A stretch of DNA of 64,000 nucleotides from the NCBI RefSeq assembly GCF_011758655.1, contig NZ_JAAMPA010000001.1:434001-498000 (forward strand), in the 5' to 3' direction. A program made the position numbers and the translations under genes. Positions 16,086 to 24,754 of the stretch are shown in pieces (the stretch's first letter is position 1; every line of letters begins with the position of its first letter). This DNA comes from Modestobacter marinus (lineage in GTDB: Bacteria > Actinomycetota > Actinomycetes > Mycobacteriales > Geodermatophilaceae). Under the pieces are notes generated by a model, which had not been told where the DNA came from, made no database searches, and saw nothing but the letters and a program-made list of their open reading frames with translations.

Positions 16086-17450
16086 GTGCCCCGGCTGCCG
16101 ATCAGTGCACGACTCGCGCTCCTGTCGGCCGCATCGCTGACCGCGCTGCTGGCCCTCGTCGGCCTCGTGGTGTACCTGCAGCTCGGTGCCGGACTCCGCT
16201 CGGGCATCGATCAGCAGCTCGCCGACCTCGCCGGGTCCCTGCCGCCTCGCCTCGCCGAGGACGGGTTCCCGGAGGAGGAGGACGACGTCGACCAGCTGGA
16301 GCTCAGTGACCGCCTCGTCCAGCTCGTGGACGGGAGCGGGCAGCTGGTCGCAGCGAGCGACGACGTCGATGCCGCTGGACCCCTCCTCGGACCGGCCGAC
16401 CTCGATCGGGCCCGGAACGGCGACGTCGTGCTGCGGACGGTCCCCGAGAGCGCGGACGAGGACGATCCGCTGCGCGTGCTGGCCGTGCCCTACGGCGACG
16501 ACGGCCTCGTCGCGGTCCTCGCCGCGGAGCTCGACGAGGTCCAGGACGCGCAGCGCGCCCTGCTCGCCGTCTACGGCCCGGTGGCGCTGTTCGGGGTGGC
16601 CGTGGCCGGCCTGCTGGGGTTCCTCATCGCCCGGCGCGGTCTGGCGCCGCTCCGCCGGATGACCGGCGAGGCGGAGGTCATCGGCGGGTCGGACCTGTCC
16701 CGCCGGCTGTCGGCTCCTGCCCGCCTCGACGAGATCGGCCGACTCGCCCGCACGCTGAACGGGATGCTCGCCCGCCTCGACGCGGCCATCTGCCGCGAAC
16801 GTGCCTTCACCGCCGACGCCAGCCACGAACTCCGCACCCCGCTGGCCATCCTCCGGGCCGAGGTCGAGCTGGTCCGCGATCGGGCGGACGACCCGTCCGT
16901 CCGTGCGGCACTCGACACGGCCCTGGCAGAAGCCACCCGCCTGTCCGGGCTCGTCGACGACCTGCTCGTGCTCGCGCGGGCGGACTCCGGTGACCTCGAG
17001 GACCGCCGTCCGGTCGACCTCGATGAGCTGGTCGGCGTCGTCCTGGCCCGGTTCGCCACCCTGGCGGGCCGGCGTGGCGTGCGGCTGGAGTCCACCGGGG
17101 TGGCGGTCGTCCGGTGCGACTCCTCCGGCCTGGAACGGGCCCTGACCAACCTGGTCGACAACGCGCTGCGGCACACCCCCGACGGTGGTCTCATCACCGT
17201 CGGGGTCCGCCCGGTCGGCGAGGCCGGAGCGGTCATCGCCGTGAGCGACACCGGCCCCGGCGTTCCGCCCGAACGGCTCGACACGCTCTTCGACCGCTTC
17301 ACCCGCGTCGATGACGCACGGCACGAACCCGGCGGAGCCGGACTCGGACTCGCCATCGTCTCCGCCGTCGCCACCGCGCACTCCGGCAGCGTCAGCGCCG
17401 ACAACCGCACCGAGGGCGGCCTCCGCGTCGAGCTCACGCTGGGCGGATGA
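16086..17450 (+). CDS. Sensor histidine kinase
   Basis: 454 residues from GTG at 16086; a TTG at 16077 overlapping the regulator stop (TTGA) is an alternative. Two membrane segments (about residues 8-28 and 155-178) bracket an acidic extracytoplasmic sensor domain. Then come HAMP, the H-box ASHELRTPL, N-box NLVDNALRHTP, G1 DTGPGVP and G2 GGAGLGLAIV. The adjacent regulator is the probable partner. The acidic sensor domain and the PepSY neighbour suggest a cation or envelope signal, which is speculation. Confidence 0.92.
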   Translation: MPRLPISARLALLSAASLTALLALVGLVVYLQLGAGLRSGIDQQLADLAGSLPPRLAEDGFPEEEDDVDQLELSDRLVQLVDGSGQLVAASDDVDAAGPLLGPADLDRARNGDVVLRTVPESADEDDPLRVLAVPYGDDGLVAVLAAELDEVQDAQRALLAVYGPVALFGVAVAGLLGFLIARRGLAPLRRMTGEAEVIGGSDLSRRLSAPARLDEIGRLARTLNGMLARLDAAICRERAFTADASHELRTPLAILRAEVELVRDRADDPSVRAALDTALAEATRLSGLVDDLLVLARADSGDLEDRRPVDLDELVGVVLARFATLAGRRGVRLESTGVAVVRCDSSGLERALTNLVDNALRHTPDGGLITVGVRPVGEAGAVIAVSDTGPGVPPERLDTLFDRFTRVDDARHEPGGAGLGLAIVSAVATAHSGSVSADNRTEGGLRVELTLGG

Positions 17451-17562
17451 GCCCGGGCGGCGGAGCGGCAGGCGATGACCGCCCGGCCGGAGTCATGAGC
17501 CACCGTCACCCGCAGCCGGGTCCGACGAAGACACTCGGCGGAGGTCCGACCTGCGGTACTGC

Positions 17563-17638
17563 TGGTGCCCCCGGCAGGATTCGAACCTGCGGCACACGGT
17601 TTAGGAAACCGATGCTCTATCCCCTGAGCTACGGGGGC
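17563..17638 (-). tRNA. tRNA-Arg (anticodon CCT)
   Basis: The minus strand folds as a standard cloverleaf: the acceptor pairs GCCCCCG with CGGGGGC, the D-arm contains AGCTCAGGGGATAGAGC, the anticodon loop TTCCTAA sits on a five-bp stem, and the T-arm contains GGTTCGAATCC. The CCA end is encoded (17563-17565). Anticodon CCU reads the rare codon AGG. Arg-CCT genes are frequent integration targets; see the partial copy at 14450. Confidence 0.97.
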
Positions 17639-17711
17639 CGTGGCGGTGCGGTTGCACCACCACCGGGCCGCTGCGCGCGGGCCCGGTTGCCGTCGAGAGG
17701 GTATCGGACGG

Positions 17712-17749
17712 CCGAGGGGCCCGACGGCACGTGCCGTCGGGCCCCTCGG
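17712..17749 (-). terminator. Terminator hairpin downstream of the betaine ABC operon
   Basis: A perfect 38-bp palindrome (19-bp arms) starts 41 bp after the binding-protein stop codon and before the tRNA. There is no U-tract. It probably ends the minus-strand operon and insulates the tRNA. Confidence 0.8.
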
Positions 17750-17790
17750 GTGTGTGCTCCGTTCACTCAGCGAGCGCCGGTGTGCACCGA

Positions 17791-18717
17791 TCAGGCCTGC
17801 AGGGACTCCATGAAGTCCGGGTTCTCCTCGAGCCAGGCGTCGACGGCCTCGTCGTACCGGCCCTCGCCGTACTCGTTGACGACCAGGTTCTCCAGCGAGC
17901 CGTACTGCTCGTCGGTGAGGGTCGCGGCCTCCATCATCGAGGCCACGTCGGCGCAGTCGGCGGCGAAGCCCTCACGCGCCAGCGTGTGCAGCGCCTCGGA
18001 GTCACCCAGCGCGCCCTCGGGGTCGGCGAGGTCCTTGACCGGGAACTCGCTGTTGGCCCAGAACGGACGCCAGAGGGTGACGACGATGTCCTCGTTGGCG
18101 TCGGTCGCCGCCTGCAGCTCGGCCAGCATCGCGGTGGTGGAGGACTCGACCAGCGTGTAGTCCTCCTCCAGCCCGTAGGCCGGCATGACGCTGTCCTTGG
18201 TGGTCGCGGTGAGGCCCGCGCCGGGCTCGATCCCGACGATCCGGCCGTCGAACATCTCCGCGTTGCCGGCCAGGTCGGCGATCGACTCGATGTCGGTGTA
18301 CTCCGGGACGGCGAAGGTCAGCTTGGCGCCCTCGTACCAGGCACCGAGGTCCTCGATCTGGTCGCCGTACTCCTCCATGTAGGCCGCGTGCGTGACCTCC
18401 GACCACGCCGAGGGGTAGACGTCGACGTCCCCGCCGGCCAGGCCGGCGTAGAGCGGCGCGGCGTCGGCGATCTCGGTCATCTCGACCTCGATGCCCTGCT
18501 CGGTGAGGACGTTGTCCCAGAGGTGGGCCATGCTCAGGCCGTCGGTCCAGGACGGGATGAAGCCCAGGTTGACGCTCTCGCAGTCGCCGCCGGCCGACGT
18601 CCCGCCGGCGGCGGTGGCGGCCTCCTCGGCGTCCCCACCGCAGGCGGTGGCGGTGAGTGCGACGGCGGCGAGGCCGGCGGCCAGGCGTGCGCCTCGGGTG
18701 GTCAGGTGCTTGTTCAT
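17791..18717 (-). CDS. Glycine betaine/proline-type ABC substrate-binding lipoprotein
   Basis: 308 residues with an N-terminal lipoprotein signal (ATAC, Cys26). The body matches OpuAC/ProX-type binding proteins: ESVNLGFIPSWTDGL, PSAWSEVTHAAYMEEYGD and VVTLWRPFWANSEF. The aromatic residues resemble those that cage quaternary ammonium groups. It is the last gene in the ATPase, permease, binding-protein operon and is followed by a strong hairpin. Choline, carnitine or ectoine are possible alternatives to betaine. Confidence 0.9.
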   Translation of the reverse strand: MNKHLTTRGARLAAGLAAVALTATACGGDAEEAATAAGGTSAGGDCESVNLGFIPSWTDGLSMAHLWDNVLTEQGIEVEMTEIADAAPLYAGLAGGDVDVYPSAWSEVTHAAYMEEYGDQIEDLGAWYEGAKLTFAVPEYTDIESIADLAGNAEMFDGRIVGIEPGAGLTATTKDSVMPAYGLEEDYTLVESSTTAMLAELQAATDANEDIVVTLWRPFWANSEFPVKDLADPEGALGDSEALHTLAREGFAADCADVASMMEAATLTDEQYGSLENLVVNEYGEGRYDEAVDAWLEENPDFMESLQA

Positions 18718-18815
18718 GCGGTCGTTCCTCTCCTGCATCTGGTGGCGGTCGACTGCCCCGCGCACCGTTGGGCTCCGGTCCCGCGGCGACGGCCCGGGAG
18801 GGCCGCGCCGGTCGG

Positions 18816-19790
18816 CTACCGGGCTGGTCCGGACAGTGCGTCCTGGTCGCTCGCGGCGGGCCGCCCCGGGGCGGGGGCTCCCCCGGTGGCCGTGCTGCCA
18901 CGGCTGAGGAGGGACGGGAAGCGGCGAGGCCCGCGTCGCTGGCCGAAGGCCGAGGTCAGCCGGTCCAGGTAGATGGCGAGGACGACGACCGCGAGGCCGG
19001 CCTCCACCCCCAGTCCGAGGTCGAGCCGGGAGATGCTGGTGACCACCAGGCCACCCAGCCCGCCGGCGCCGACGAAGCCCGCGATCACGGCCATGGACAG
19101 CGCCAGCATGATCACCTGGTTGATCCCGGCCATGATCGTCGGGAGCGCCAGGGGCAGCTGGATGCCGCGCAGGATCCGGCCGGGCGGGCTGCCGAAGGCG
19201 TGGCCGGCCTCCACCAGCTCCGGGTCGACCTGCCGGATGCCCAGCTCGGTCAGCCGCACCCCCGGCGGCAGCGCGAAGATGATCGTCATCACGACGCCCG
19301 GCACGACGCCGATCCCGAAGAACACCACGGCGGGGATCAGGTAGACCAGCGCCGGCATGGTCTGCATGAAGTCCAGCACCGGCCGGACGACGGCGCTGAC
19401 CCGGTCGCTCTTGGCGGCGGCGATACCGACGGGGATGCCGATCGCGACGGCGATCAGCGTGGCCACCAGGATCAGCGCCAGCGTCTCCATGGCCGGCTCC
19501 CACATGCGCATGCTGATCAGCAGCAGCAGGCCGAGCAGCGACGCGACGCCGAACCGCACCGAGCGAACCACCCCGCCGAGCACGGCGAGCAGCACGGCGA
19601 AGACGACCGGCGGCAGCACCAGCAGGCCCTCCGTCAGGCCGTCCACACCGGCCTCGCTCACCGTGCTGATCGCCTCGAGCACGGGGTCGAAGTTCTCGGT
19701 CACCCAGTCGAAGCCGGTGTCGACCCAGTCCCCCACCGGGATCTGCGGCAGGGCGGCGTCCTCGGCGGCCCGGAACACGGTCTCAGCCAC
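18816..19790 (-). CDS. Glycine betaine/proline-type ABC permease
   Basis: 324 residues. The N-terminal amphipathic region precedes about six membrane helices of the BPD_transp_1 domain. The cytoplasmic EAA loop reads EAGHAFGSPPGRILRGIQLP, where it docks on the ATPase, and QTMPALVYLIPAVVFFG is a family hallmark of ProW/OpuAB. The last 50 residues are a disordered Pro/Ala/Ser tail. The gene overlaps the ATPase gene by 8 bp. Confidence 0.92.
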   Translation of the reverse strand: MAETVFRAAEDAALPQIPVGDWVDTGFDWVTENFDPVLEAISTVSEAGVDGLTEGLLVLPPVVFAVLLAVLGGVVRSVRFGVASLLGLLLLISMRMWEPAMETLALILVATLIAVAIGIPVGIAAAKSDRVSAVVRPVLDFMQTMPALVYLIPAVVFFGIGVVPGVVMTIIFALPPGVRLTELGIRQVDPELVEAGHAFGSPPGRILRGIQLPLALPTIMAGINQVIMLALSMAVIAGFVGAGGLGGLVVTSISRLDLGLGVEAGLAVVVLAIYLDRLTSAFGQRRGPRRFPSLLSRGSTATGGAPAPGRPAASDQDALSGPAR

Positions 19791-21042
19791 GGATGGTCTC
19801 CTTCGTCGCCACGGCGGTGGCGCCCACCGGCTCGGCCGGTGCGGGCGCAGCGGACGGCGTGGGGCGCGGGATGCCGCCCAGCGCGGCCAGGACCGCGCCG
19901 CGGGGCACCACCCCCAGCAGCCGACCGTCGTCGTCCACGACGGTCACCGGCACCTCGTCCTGGGCGGCGGGGGCGAGCAGGTCGCTCAGCGTCGTGGTCG
20001 CCCGGACGTCGACCGGGGGCAGGAGGGCCAGCCCGGCCAGCGACGGCGACCCGGACGTGACGGCGGCCCGGACGGCGTCCTCGGTGGCGACCCCGGCCAC
20101 CCGGCCGTCGCCGTCCCCGACGAGCACGGAACCGGAGCGGTGCTCCTGCATCGCCTGGAGCACGTGCGCGGGCGCAGCCGACGGGGAGACCAGGGTGGGC
20201 GCCTCGACCATCACGTGCCGGGCGGTGAACACCCGCCCACGGTCGACGTCGGCGAGGAACTGCCGGACGTAGTCGTCGGCCGGGGTGTCGAGGATCCGGT
20301 CCGGCGTGCCGATCTGCACCACCCGGCCGTCGCGCATGATCGCGATCCGGTCACCGAGGCGCATGGCCTCGTTCAGGTCGTGGGTGATGAAGACGATCGT
20401 CTTGCCCAGCGAGGCCTGCAGCTCCAGCAGCTGGTCCTGCATCTCGCGGCGGATCAACGGATCGAGCGCGCTGAACGCCTCGTCCATGAGCAGCAGGTCG
20501 GTGTCGGCGGCGAGCGCGCGGGCCAGGCCGACGCGCTGCTTCATGCCGCCGGAGAGCTGCCCGGGCTTCTGGTCGGCCCACTGGTCCAGGCCGACGAGTG
20601 CGAGGGCCTCCTGCGCCCTGGCCCGGCGGGTGGCGCGGTCGACGCCGCGCACCTCGAGGGCGTAGGCCGCGTTGTCCAGCACGCTGCGGTGCGGGAAGAG
20701 CGCGAAGTGCTGGAACACCATGCTCATCTGCTCCTGCCGGAGCCGGCGCAGCGCCGTGTCGTCCAGCGCGGTCAGCTCGGCCTCGGCCACCCGCACGGTC
20801 CCGGCGGTGACCTCCAGCAGCCCGTTGAGCATCCGCAGCAGCGTCGACTTGCCCGAGCCGGACAACCCCATGACCACGAAGATCTCGCCCGGCTCGACGG
20901 TGAAGCTGACGTCGATGACGGCCGGGGTCGCGCCGTGCTCCCGCACCTCGGCGACGGAGGCGCCGTCCCGGAGCCGGTCGACCGCCTCAGCGGTGCGCCG
21001 GCCGAAGACCTTGAACAACCCCTCGGCATGTACTGCGGGCAC
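19783..21042 (-). CDS. Glycine betaine/proline-type ABC ATPase with C-terminal CBS pair
   Basis: 419 residues from GTG at 21042, chosen because GAGAGG lies 6 nt upstream; longer in-frame starts lack a site. It contains Walker A GLSGSGKSTLLRML, signature LSGGMKQRVGLARAL and Walker B LLLMDEAFSALDP, as in OpuAA/ProV. The C-terminal 150 residues hold two CBS-like repeats, which sense ionic strength or nucleotides in related osmoregulated transporters. First gene of the operon. The long upstream region (21043-21729) probably carries its promoter. Confidence 0.92.
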   Translation of the reverse strand: MPAVHAEGLFKVFGRRTAEAVDRLRDGASVAEVREHGATPAVIDVSFTVEPGEIFVVMGLSGSGKSTLLRMLNGLLEVTAGTVRVAEAELTALDDTALRRLRQEQMSMVFQHFALFPHRSVLDNAAYALEVRGVDRATRRARAQEALALVGLDQWADQKPGQLSGGMKQRVGLARALAADTDLLLMDEAFSALDPLIRREMQDQLLELQASLGKTIVFITHDLNEAMRLGDRIAIMRDGRVVQIGTPDRILDTPADDYVRQFLADVDRGRVFTARHVMVEAPTLVSPSAAPAHVLQAMQEHRSGSVLVGDGDGRVAGVATEDAVRAAVTSGSPSLAGLALLPPVDVRATTTLSDLLAPAAQDEVPVTVVDDDGRLLGVVPRGAVLAALGGIPRPTPSAAPAPAEPVGATAVATKETIRG

Positions 21043-21729
21043 GGGCAACCTCTCGTCGGCGGACAGGACCCCGGCCGGGCGGCACGACGGGCGGGGAGGC
21101 ACCGCTCCGGGGAGCGCGCATCACCTGCCGTGTCGCGCCGTTGGGCGCACCGCCCCTGAGGCGGACGCCACGGGGCGCGGGTGCGGCTCGCCGGCCATGA
21201 CGCCAGGGCGTCGGCACGCACATCGCGGTGCGCCGGTCAGCGAGCCGGGGTGGGGCGGGCACGGCCCGTCCCCTCTCGGAACATGAACCTAACAGGGAAT
21301 GCAGAGCGCTAATGCCATTCTCAGCCGATCCGGGAATTCCGTTATCCGGTCGTGACGCGCCCGGGGTGTCGAAGAACACGATGGGCATTCAGCCGGCCAA
21401 TGCGGATTGGCGAGACTCCCAGGTGTCGACGACCTGAGCTGCGGGTATGCATCTGACGCGCGCTCACAGAACGGCCAGGGAATGTGTTGCCGAGTCGTCA
21501 TGGAATCGTCACGCGATCTCCATGTGGAACGAGAGGGGCGCGATGTCCACCACCACGGATCGCGGCGCGACAGCCGCACCGGCACCTGCGGCGCGGGCGG
21601 GCCGGGGAACCTCCGGGCCCGCCGACGCGTGAGGGAGATGCGGGCGGCACCGTGTCGCAACCGTTACCTTGTGTCAGCACGTACGAGCCCCGGCAACGGC
21701 GCCGGTGGCGCGGGAGGTGGAGAGCACAG
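21043..21729. other. Long intergenic region between divergent genes
   Basis: 687 bp with a noticeably AT-richer stretch (about 21280-21420). Candidate promoter elements are a minus-strand -10 TAGGTT (21286-21291) for the betaine operon and a plus-strand -10 TACCTT (21665-21670) for the GNAT gene. Neither has a good -35. No riboswitch or long hairpin is recognised. A 29-codon frame at 21543-21632 is listed separately. Confidence 0.6.
21543..21632 (+). CDS. Possible 29-residue small protein
   Basis: ATG at 21543 has GAGAGGGG about 5 nt upstream. It encodes a Thr-, Ala- and Arg-rich peptide beginning MSTTTDRGATAAPAPAARA and stops at TGA 21632. Third-position GC is high, but so is that of all local DNA. 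No family is recognised, and it may be spurious or a leader peptide for the GNAT gene about 100 bp downstream. Confidence 0.25.
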   Translation: MSTTTDRGATAAPAPAARAGRGTSGPADA

Positions 21730-22050
21730 ATGGAGATCACGGTCGTCGACGTCCCCGAGCGGGGCCGCTTCGAGATCCGGGACGGCGAGCGAGTCGTCGG
21801 CCTGGCCAGCTATCACGTCCACGAGGGCGTGATGACCCTGCCGCACACCGAGATCGACCCGACGATGGGCGGTCGGGGCCTGGGCACCCAGCTGGTGGCC
21901 ACCGTCCTCACCGCCGCGCGCGAACGTGGCCTGCACGTGCTCCCCTACTGCTCGTTCATCCGCAAGTACCTGGTCGACCACCCCGAGCAGCTGGACCTCG
22001 TCGCCGACGCCGACCGGCCCACGTTCGGCCTGGCACCCGCCCACAGCTGA
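21730..22050 (+). CDS. GNAT-like N-acetyltransferase of the YidJ/GNAT_2 type
   Basis: 106 residues. The short GNAT variant is recognisable by LASYHVHEGVMTLPHTEID, the acetyl-CoA loop GGRGLGTQLV and LPYCSFIRKYLVDHPE. Members (Yjdj family) acetylate unknown small substrates. The ATG is preceded by GGGAGGTGGAG. It lies 41 bp before the photolyase gene on the same strand and may be co-transcribed with it. Confidence 0.85.
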   Translation: MEITVVDVPERGRFEIRDGERVVGLASYHVHEGVMTLPHTEIDPTMGGRGLGTQLVATVLTAARERGLHVLPYCSFIRKYLVDHPEQLDLVADADRPTFGLAPAHS

Positions 22051-22091
22051 TCCACCCAGCGGCGCCGGCGGCGTCTTCCTAGGCTCGGCCG

Positions 22092-23459
22092 GTGCCCACC
22101 GCGTTGCTCTGGTTCCGCCGCGACCTGCGGCTCAGCGACCACCCGGCCCTGCTCGCCGCCGTCGACGCCGCCGGGCCCGGGGGCAGCGTCGTCCCCGTCT
22201 TCGTCTTCGACGACCGGCTCTACGGCCCGTCGGGCGAGCCACGGCGGCGGTTCCTGCTCGACTGCCTCGCCGAGCTCGACGCCTCGACCGGCGGTGCCCT
22301 CGTCACCCGCACCGGCGACCCGGCCGCCGTCCTGCCCCAGCTGGTCGCCGAGCTGGACGCGGTGAGCGTGCACGTCACCGCCGACGCCGGCCCGTACGGA
22401 CGGCGGCGCGACCAGGCGGTGGAGCGGGCGCTGGGCGACGTCCCGCTGGTGCGCACCGGCTCGCCGTACGCGGTCGCCCCCGGGCGGGTGGTCAAACGCG
22501 ACGGCACGCCGTTCCAGGTGTTCACCCCGTTCGCCCGCGCCTGGCGCGAGCACGGCTGGCACTCCCCCGCCGTCCGCCCCGACCCGGTCCCCTGGCAGGG
22601 CGACGTCCGTTCCGATGACCGCCCACCGCCCCCGGACCTGGGCGACGTCCAGCTGCCCCCGGCCGGTGAGGCGGCGGCCCTGGAGGCCTGGCACCGGTTC
22701 CGCGACGAGCGCCTGCTCGGCTACGACGAGGGCCGCAACACCCCGGGGACGAACGGGACCAGCCGGTTGTCGGCGTACCTCAAGTACGGCTGCATCCACC
22801 CGCGCACGCTGCTCGCCGACCTGGCCGCCGAGCAGGGCTCGGAGTCGGTGCGCCGCTACACCGACGAGCTCGCCTGGCGCGACTTCTACGCCGACGTGCT
22901 GTGGCACCGGCCCGACTCCGCCCGCGAGTACCTCAAGCCCGAGCTGCAGGGCATGGGCTACGACTCCGGGCCGGACGCCGAGCAGCTGGTGCGCGCCTGG
23001 GAGACCGGCCGCACCGGCTTCCCGATCGTCGACGCCGGGATGCGGCAGCTGCTCGGCGAGGCCTACGTGCACAACCGGGTGCGGATGATCGTCGCCTCCT
23101 TCCTGGTCAAGGACCTGCACCAGGAGTGGACGCTGGGCGCCCGGTACTTCATGCAGCATCTGGTCGACGGCGACCTGGCCAGCAACAACCACGGCTGGCA
23201 GTGGGTCGCCGGTACCGGCACCGACGCCTCGCCGTACTACCGGGTGTTCAACCCGATCACCCAGGGCAAGAAGTTCGACCCGGACGGCAGCTACGTGAAG
23301 CGCTGGGTGCCCGAGCTGCGCGACCTGGACGCCAAGTACGTGCACGAGCCGTGGACCGCACCCGGCGGCGTCCCGGCCGGCTACCCCGAGCCGATCGTCG
23401 ACCACGCCCACGAGCGCCAGGTGTCCCTGGACCGCTACGCCGCCGTCCGCGCCCGCTGA
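22092..23459 (+). CDS. phr: Deoxyribodipyrimidine photolyase (cryptochrome/photolyase family)
   Basis: 455 residues from GTG. The N-terminal alpha/beta antenna domain starts LLWFRRDLRLSDHPAL. The FAD domain has ELAWRDFYADVLW, TGFPIVDAGMRQL, NRVRMIVASFLVKDL and WQWVAGTGTDASPYYRVFNP, the last containing the Trp and Asn/Asp residues around FAD. It repairs cyclobutane pyrimidine dimers using blue light. It is followed by a Nei-like glycosylase gene, making a small DNA-repair group. The antenna cofactor type is not certain. Confidence 0.93.
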   Translation: MPTALLWFRRDLRLSDHPALLAAVDAAGPGGSVVPVFVFDDRLYGPSGEPRRRFLLDCLAELDASTGGALVTRTGDPAAVLPQLVAELDAVSVHVTADAGPYGRRRDQAVERALGDVPLVRTGSPYAVAPGRVVKRDGTPFQVFTPFARAWREHGWHSPAVRPDPVPWQGDVRSDDRPPPPDLGDVQLPPAGEAAALEAWHRFRDERLLGYDEGRNTPGTNGTSRLSAYLKYGCIHPRTLLADLAAEQGSESVRRYTDELAWRDFYADVLWHRPDSAREYLKPELQGMGYDSGPDAEQLVRAWETGRTGFPIVDAGMRQLLGEAYVHNRVRMIVASFLVKDLHQEWTLGARYFMQHLVDGDLASNNHGWQWVAGTGTDASPYYRVFNPITQGKKFDPDGSYVKRWVPELRDLDAKYVHEPWTAPGGVPAGYPEPIVDHAHERQVSLDRYAAVRAR

Positions 23460-23471
23460 GGACCGGCGTCG

Positions 23472-23486
23472 CGACACCGGGTGTCG
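23472..23486. terminator. Short hairpin after the photolyase gene
   Basis: Perfect 7-bp arms (CGACACC and GGTGTCG) around a single G, 13 bp after the photolyase stop. It is short and lacks a U-tract, so terminator function is tentative. Confidence 0.3.
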
Positions 23487-23553
23487 GCTGGGTCACGGCG
23501 CCCGTCGTGGCGGAGGTGGCCGGCGCGGGTGAAGCTGGACGGCGTGATCGCCG

Positions 23554-24363
23554 GTGCCTGAGGGCCACACCCTGTTCCGACTGGCCCGCGAGCAGCAGGC
23601 CGCGTTCGCCGGTCGTGAGGTGCACGTGACCAGCCCGCAGGGCCGCTTCGCCGCTCAGGCCGAGCTGCTCAACGGCCGGGTGCTCGACGAGGTGACCTCC
23701 TACGGCAAGCACCTGTTCGCCTTCTTCGGCCCGGACGTCGTCCACGTGCACCTGGGCCTGTACGGGAAGTTCACCTCCGGCACCGGCCTGCCGCCCGAGC
23801 CCCGCGGTGCCCTGCGGATGCGCTGGGAGGGGCCGGGCGAGGACGGCGAGGGCGTCTGGACCGACCTGCGCGGCGCCACCGCCTGTGACCTGATCACCGA
23901 CGGCGAGGTGCAGCTGATCCTCGACCGGCTGGGCCCGGACCCGCTGCGCCGGCGGTCGGACCCGGCGAAGGCCTTCGCCCGCATCTCCCGCAGCCGGACC
24001 ACCATCGGCCAGCTGCTGATGGACCAGGCCGTGCTCGCCGGCGTCGGGAACGTCTACCGGGCCGAGGTGCTGTTCCGGCAGCGGCTGAGCCCCTTCCGGC
24101 TGGGCCGGGACGTCGACGCCGCGCTCTGGGGCCGGTTGTGGGCCGATCTGGCGACCCTGATGAAGGACGGGGTCAAGGCCGGCCGGATCGTCACCACCGA
24201 GCGCGCCGACCGGGAGCGCCGGCGGGGCCCGGCGCTCCGCGAGGACGCGCACTACGTCTACCGGCGCGCCGGGCTGCCCTGCCGGATCTGCGGCACCGAG
24301 GTGCGCACCGAGGTCATGGTCGGCCGCAACCTCTTCTGGTGCCCCACCTGCCAGGCCGTCTGA
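23554..24363 (+). CDS. Fpg/Nei-family DNA glycosylase
   Basis: 269 residues. The catalytic N-terminus is MPEGHTL, giving Pro2 and Glu3 as nucleophile and acid, and SYGKHLF supplies the beta-hairpin lysine. The helix-two-turn-helix region is around LMDQAVLAGVGNVYRAEVLF. The C-terminal zinc finger has CRICGTE and FWCPTC. The MPEGHT start is typical of Nei2-like enzymes of Actinobacteria, which excise oxidised pyrimidines. Its stop abuts, without overlap, the stop of the convergent ABM gene. Confidence 0.92.
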   Translation: MPEGHTLFRLAREQQAAFAGREVHVTSPQGRFAAQAELLNGRVLDEVTSYGKHLFAFFGPDVVHVHLGLYGKFTSGTGLPPEPRGALRMRWEGPGEDGEGVWTDLRGATACDLITDGEVQLILDRLGPDPLRRRSDPAKAFARISRSRTTIGQLLMDQAVLAGVGNVYRAEVLFRQRLSPFRLGRDVDAALWGRLWADLATLMKDGVKAGRIVTTERADRERRRGPALREDAHYVYRRAGLPCRICGTEVRTEVMVGRNLFWCPTCQAV

Positions 24364-24672
24364 TCAGAGGGTGCCCTTGGCGTCGTCGCCGGCGGGCACG
24401 GCCTGCAGCAGCCGGACGCCGAGCGGCTCGGCCAGGTCCTCCTTCACGCTCTGGGTGAGCTGGTTGAACGTCTCGCCGGCGCCGTGGGCCTTCACGTCGT
24501 CCTGGGTGGCCCAGCGCTCGATCATCACGAAGCCGTAGCCGTCCTCGTGCAGCGCGTAGAGCTCGCAGCCGGGCTCCTCGTGCACCTTCGGGATCGCGGC
24601 GGTGAACGCCTCCCGGACGGCGTCGGCCCGGCCGGGCTTGGGCGAGATGGTGGCGACGATCGTGATGGACAC
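24364..24672 (-). CDS. ABM-domain monooxygenase-like protein (YgiN type)
   Basis: 102 residues from GTG at 24672. It shows the ferredoxin-like ABM fold: SITIVATISPKPGRADAVRE, EPGCELYALHED and FVMIERWATQDDVKAH, close to YgiN/quinol monooxygenase-like proteins. These act on quinols or polyketide-like aromatics without a bound cofactor. It is the only minus-strand gene in this stretch, with no intergenic space to the Nei gene. Confidence 0.85.
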   Translation of the reverse strand: MSITIVATISPKPGRADAVREAFTAAIPKVHEEPGCELYALHEDGYGFVMIERWATQDDVKAHGAGETFNQLTQSVKEDLAEPLGVRLLQAVPAGDDAKGTL

Positions 24673-24754
24673 GCAGGGCTCCTCAACGGTGGTCGGGCAA
24701 CGGCTGCCCGGGCTCACCCTGGCGCGTACCCGCCATCGGGACGACGATGCGGGC

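Noticed and set aside
17563-17638. Active integrative element at the tRNA-Arg
   Set aside because: No integrase, relaxase or phage gene lies in the 3 kb cassette; only a degraded attachment-like copy is seen.
21043-21729. c-di-AMP (ydaO) riboswitch for osmolyte transport
   Set aside because: I could not find the expected conserved helices or pseudo-symmetric core in this stretch.
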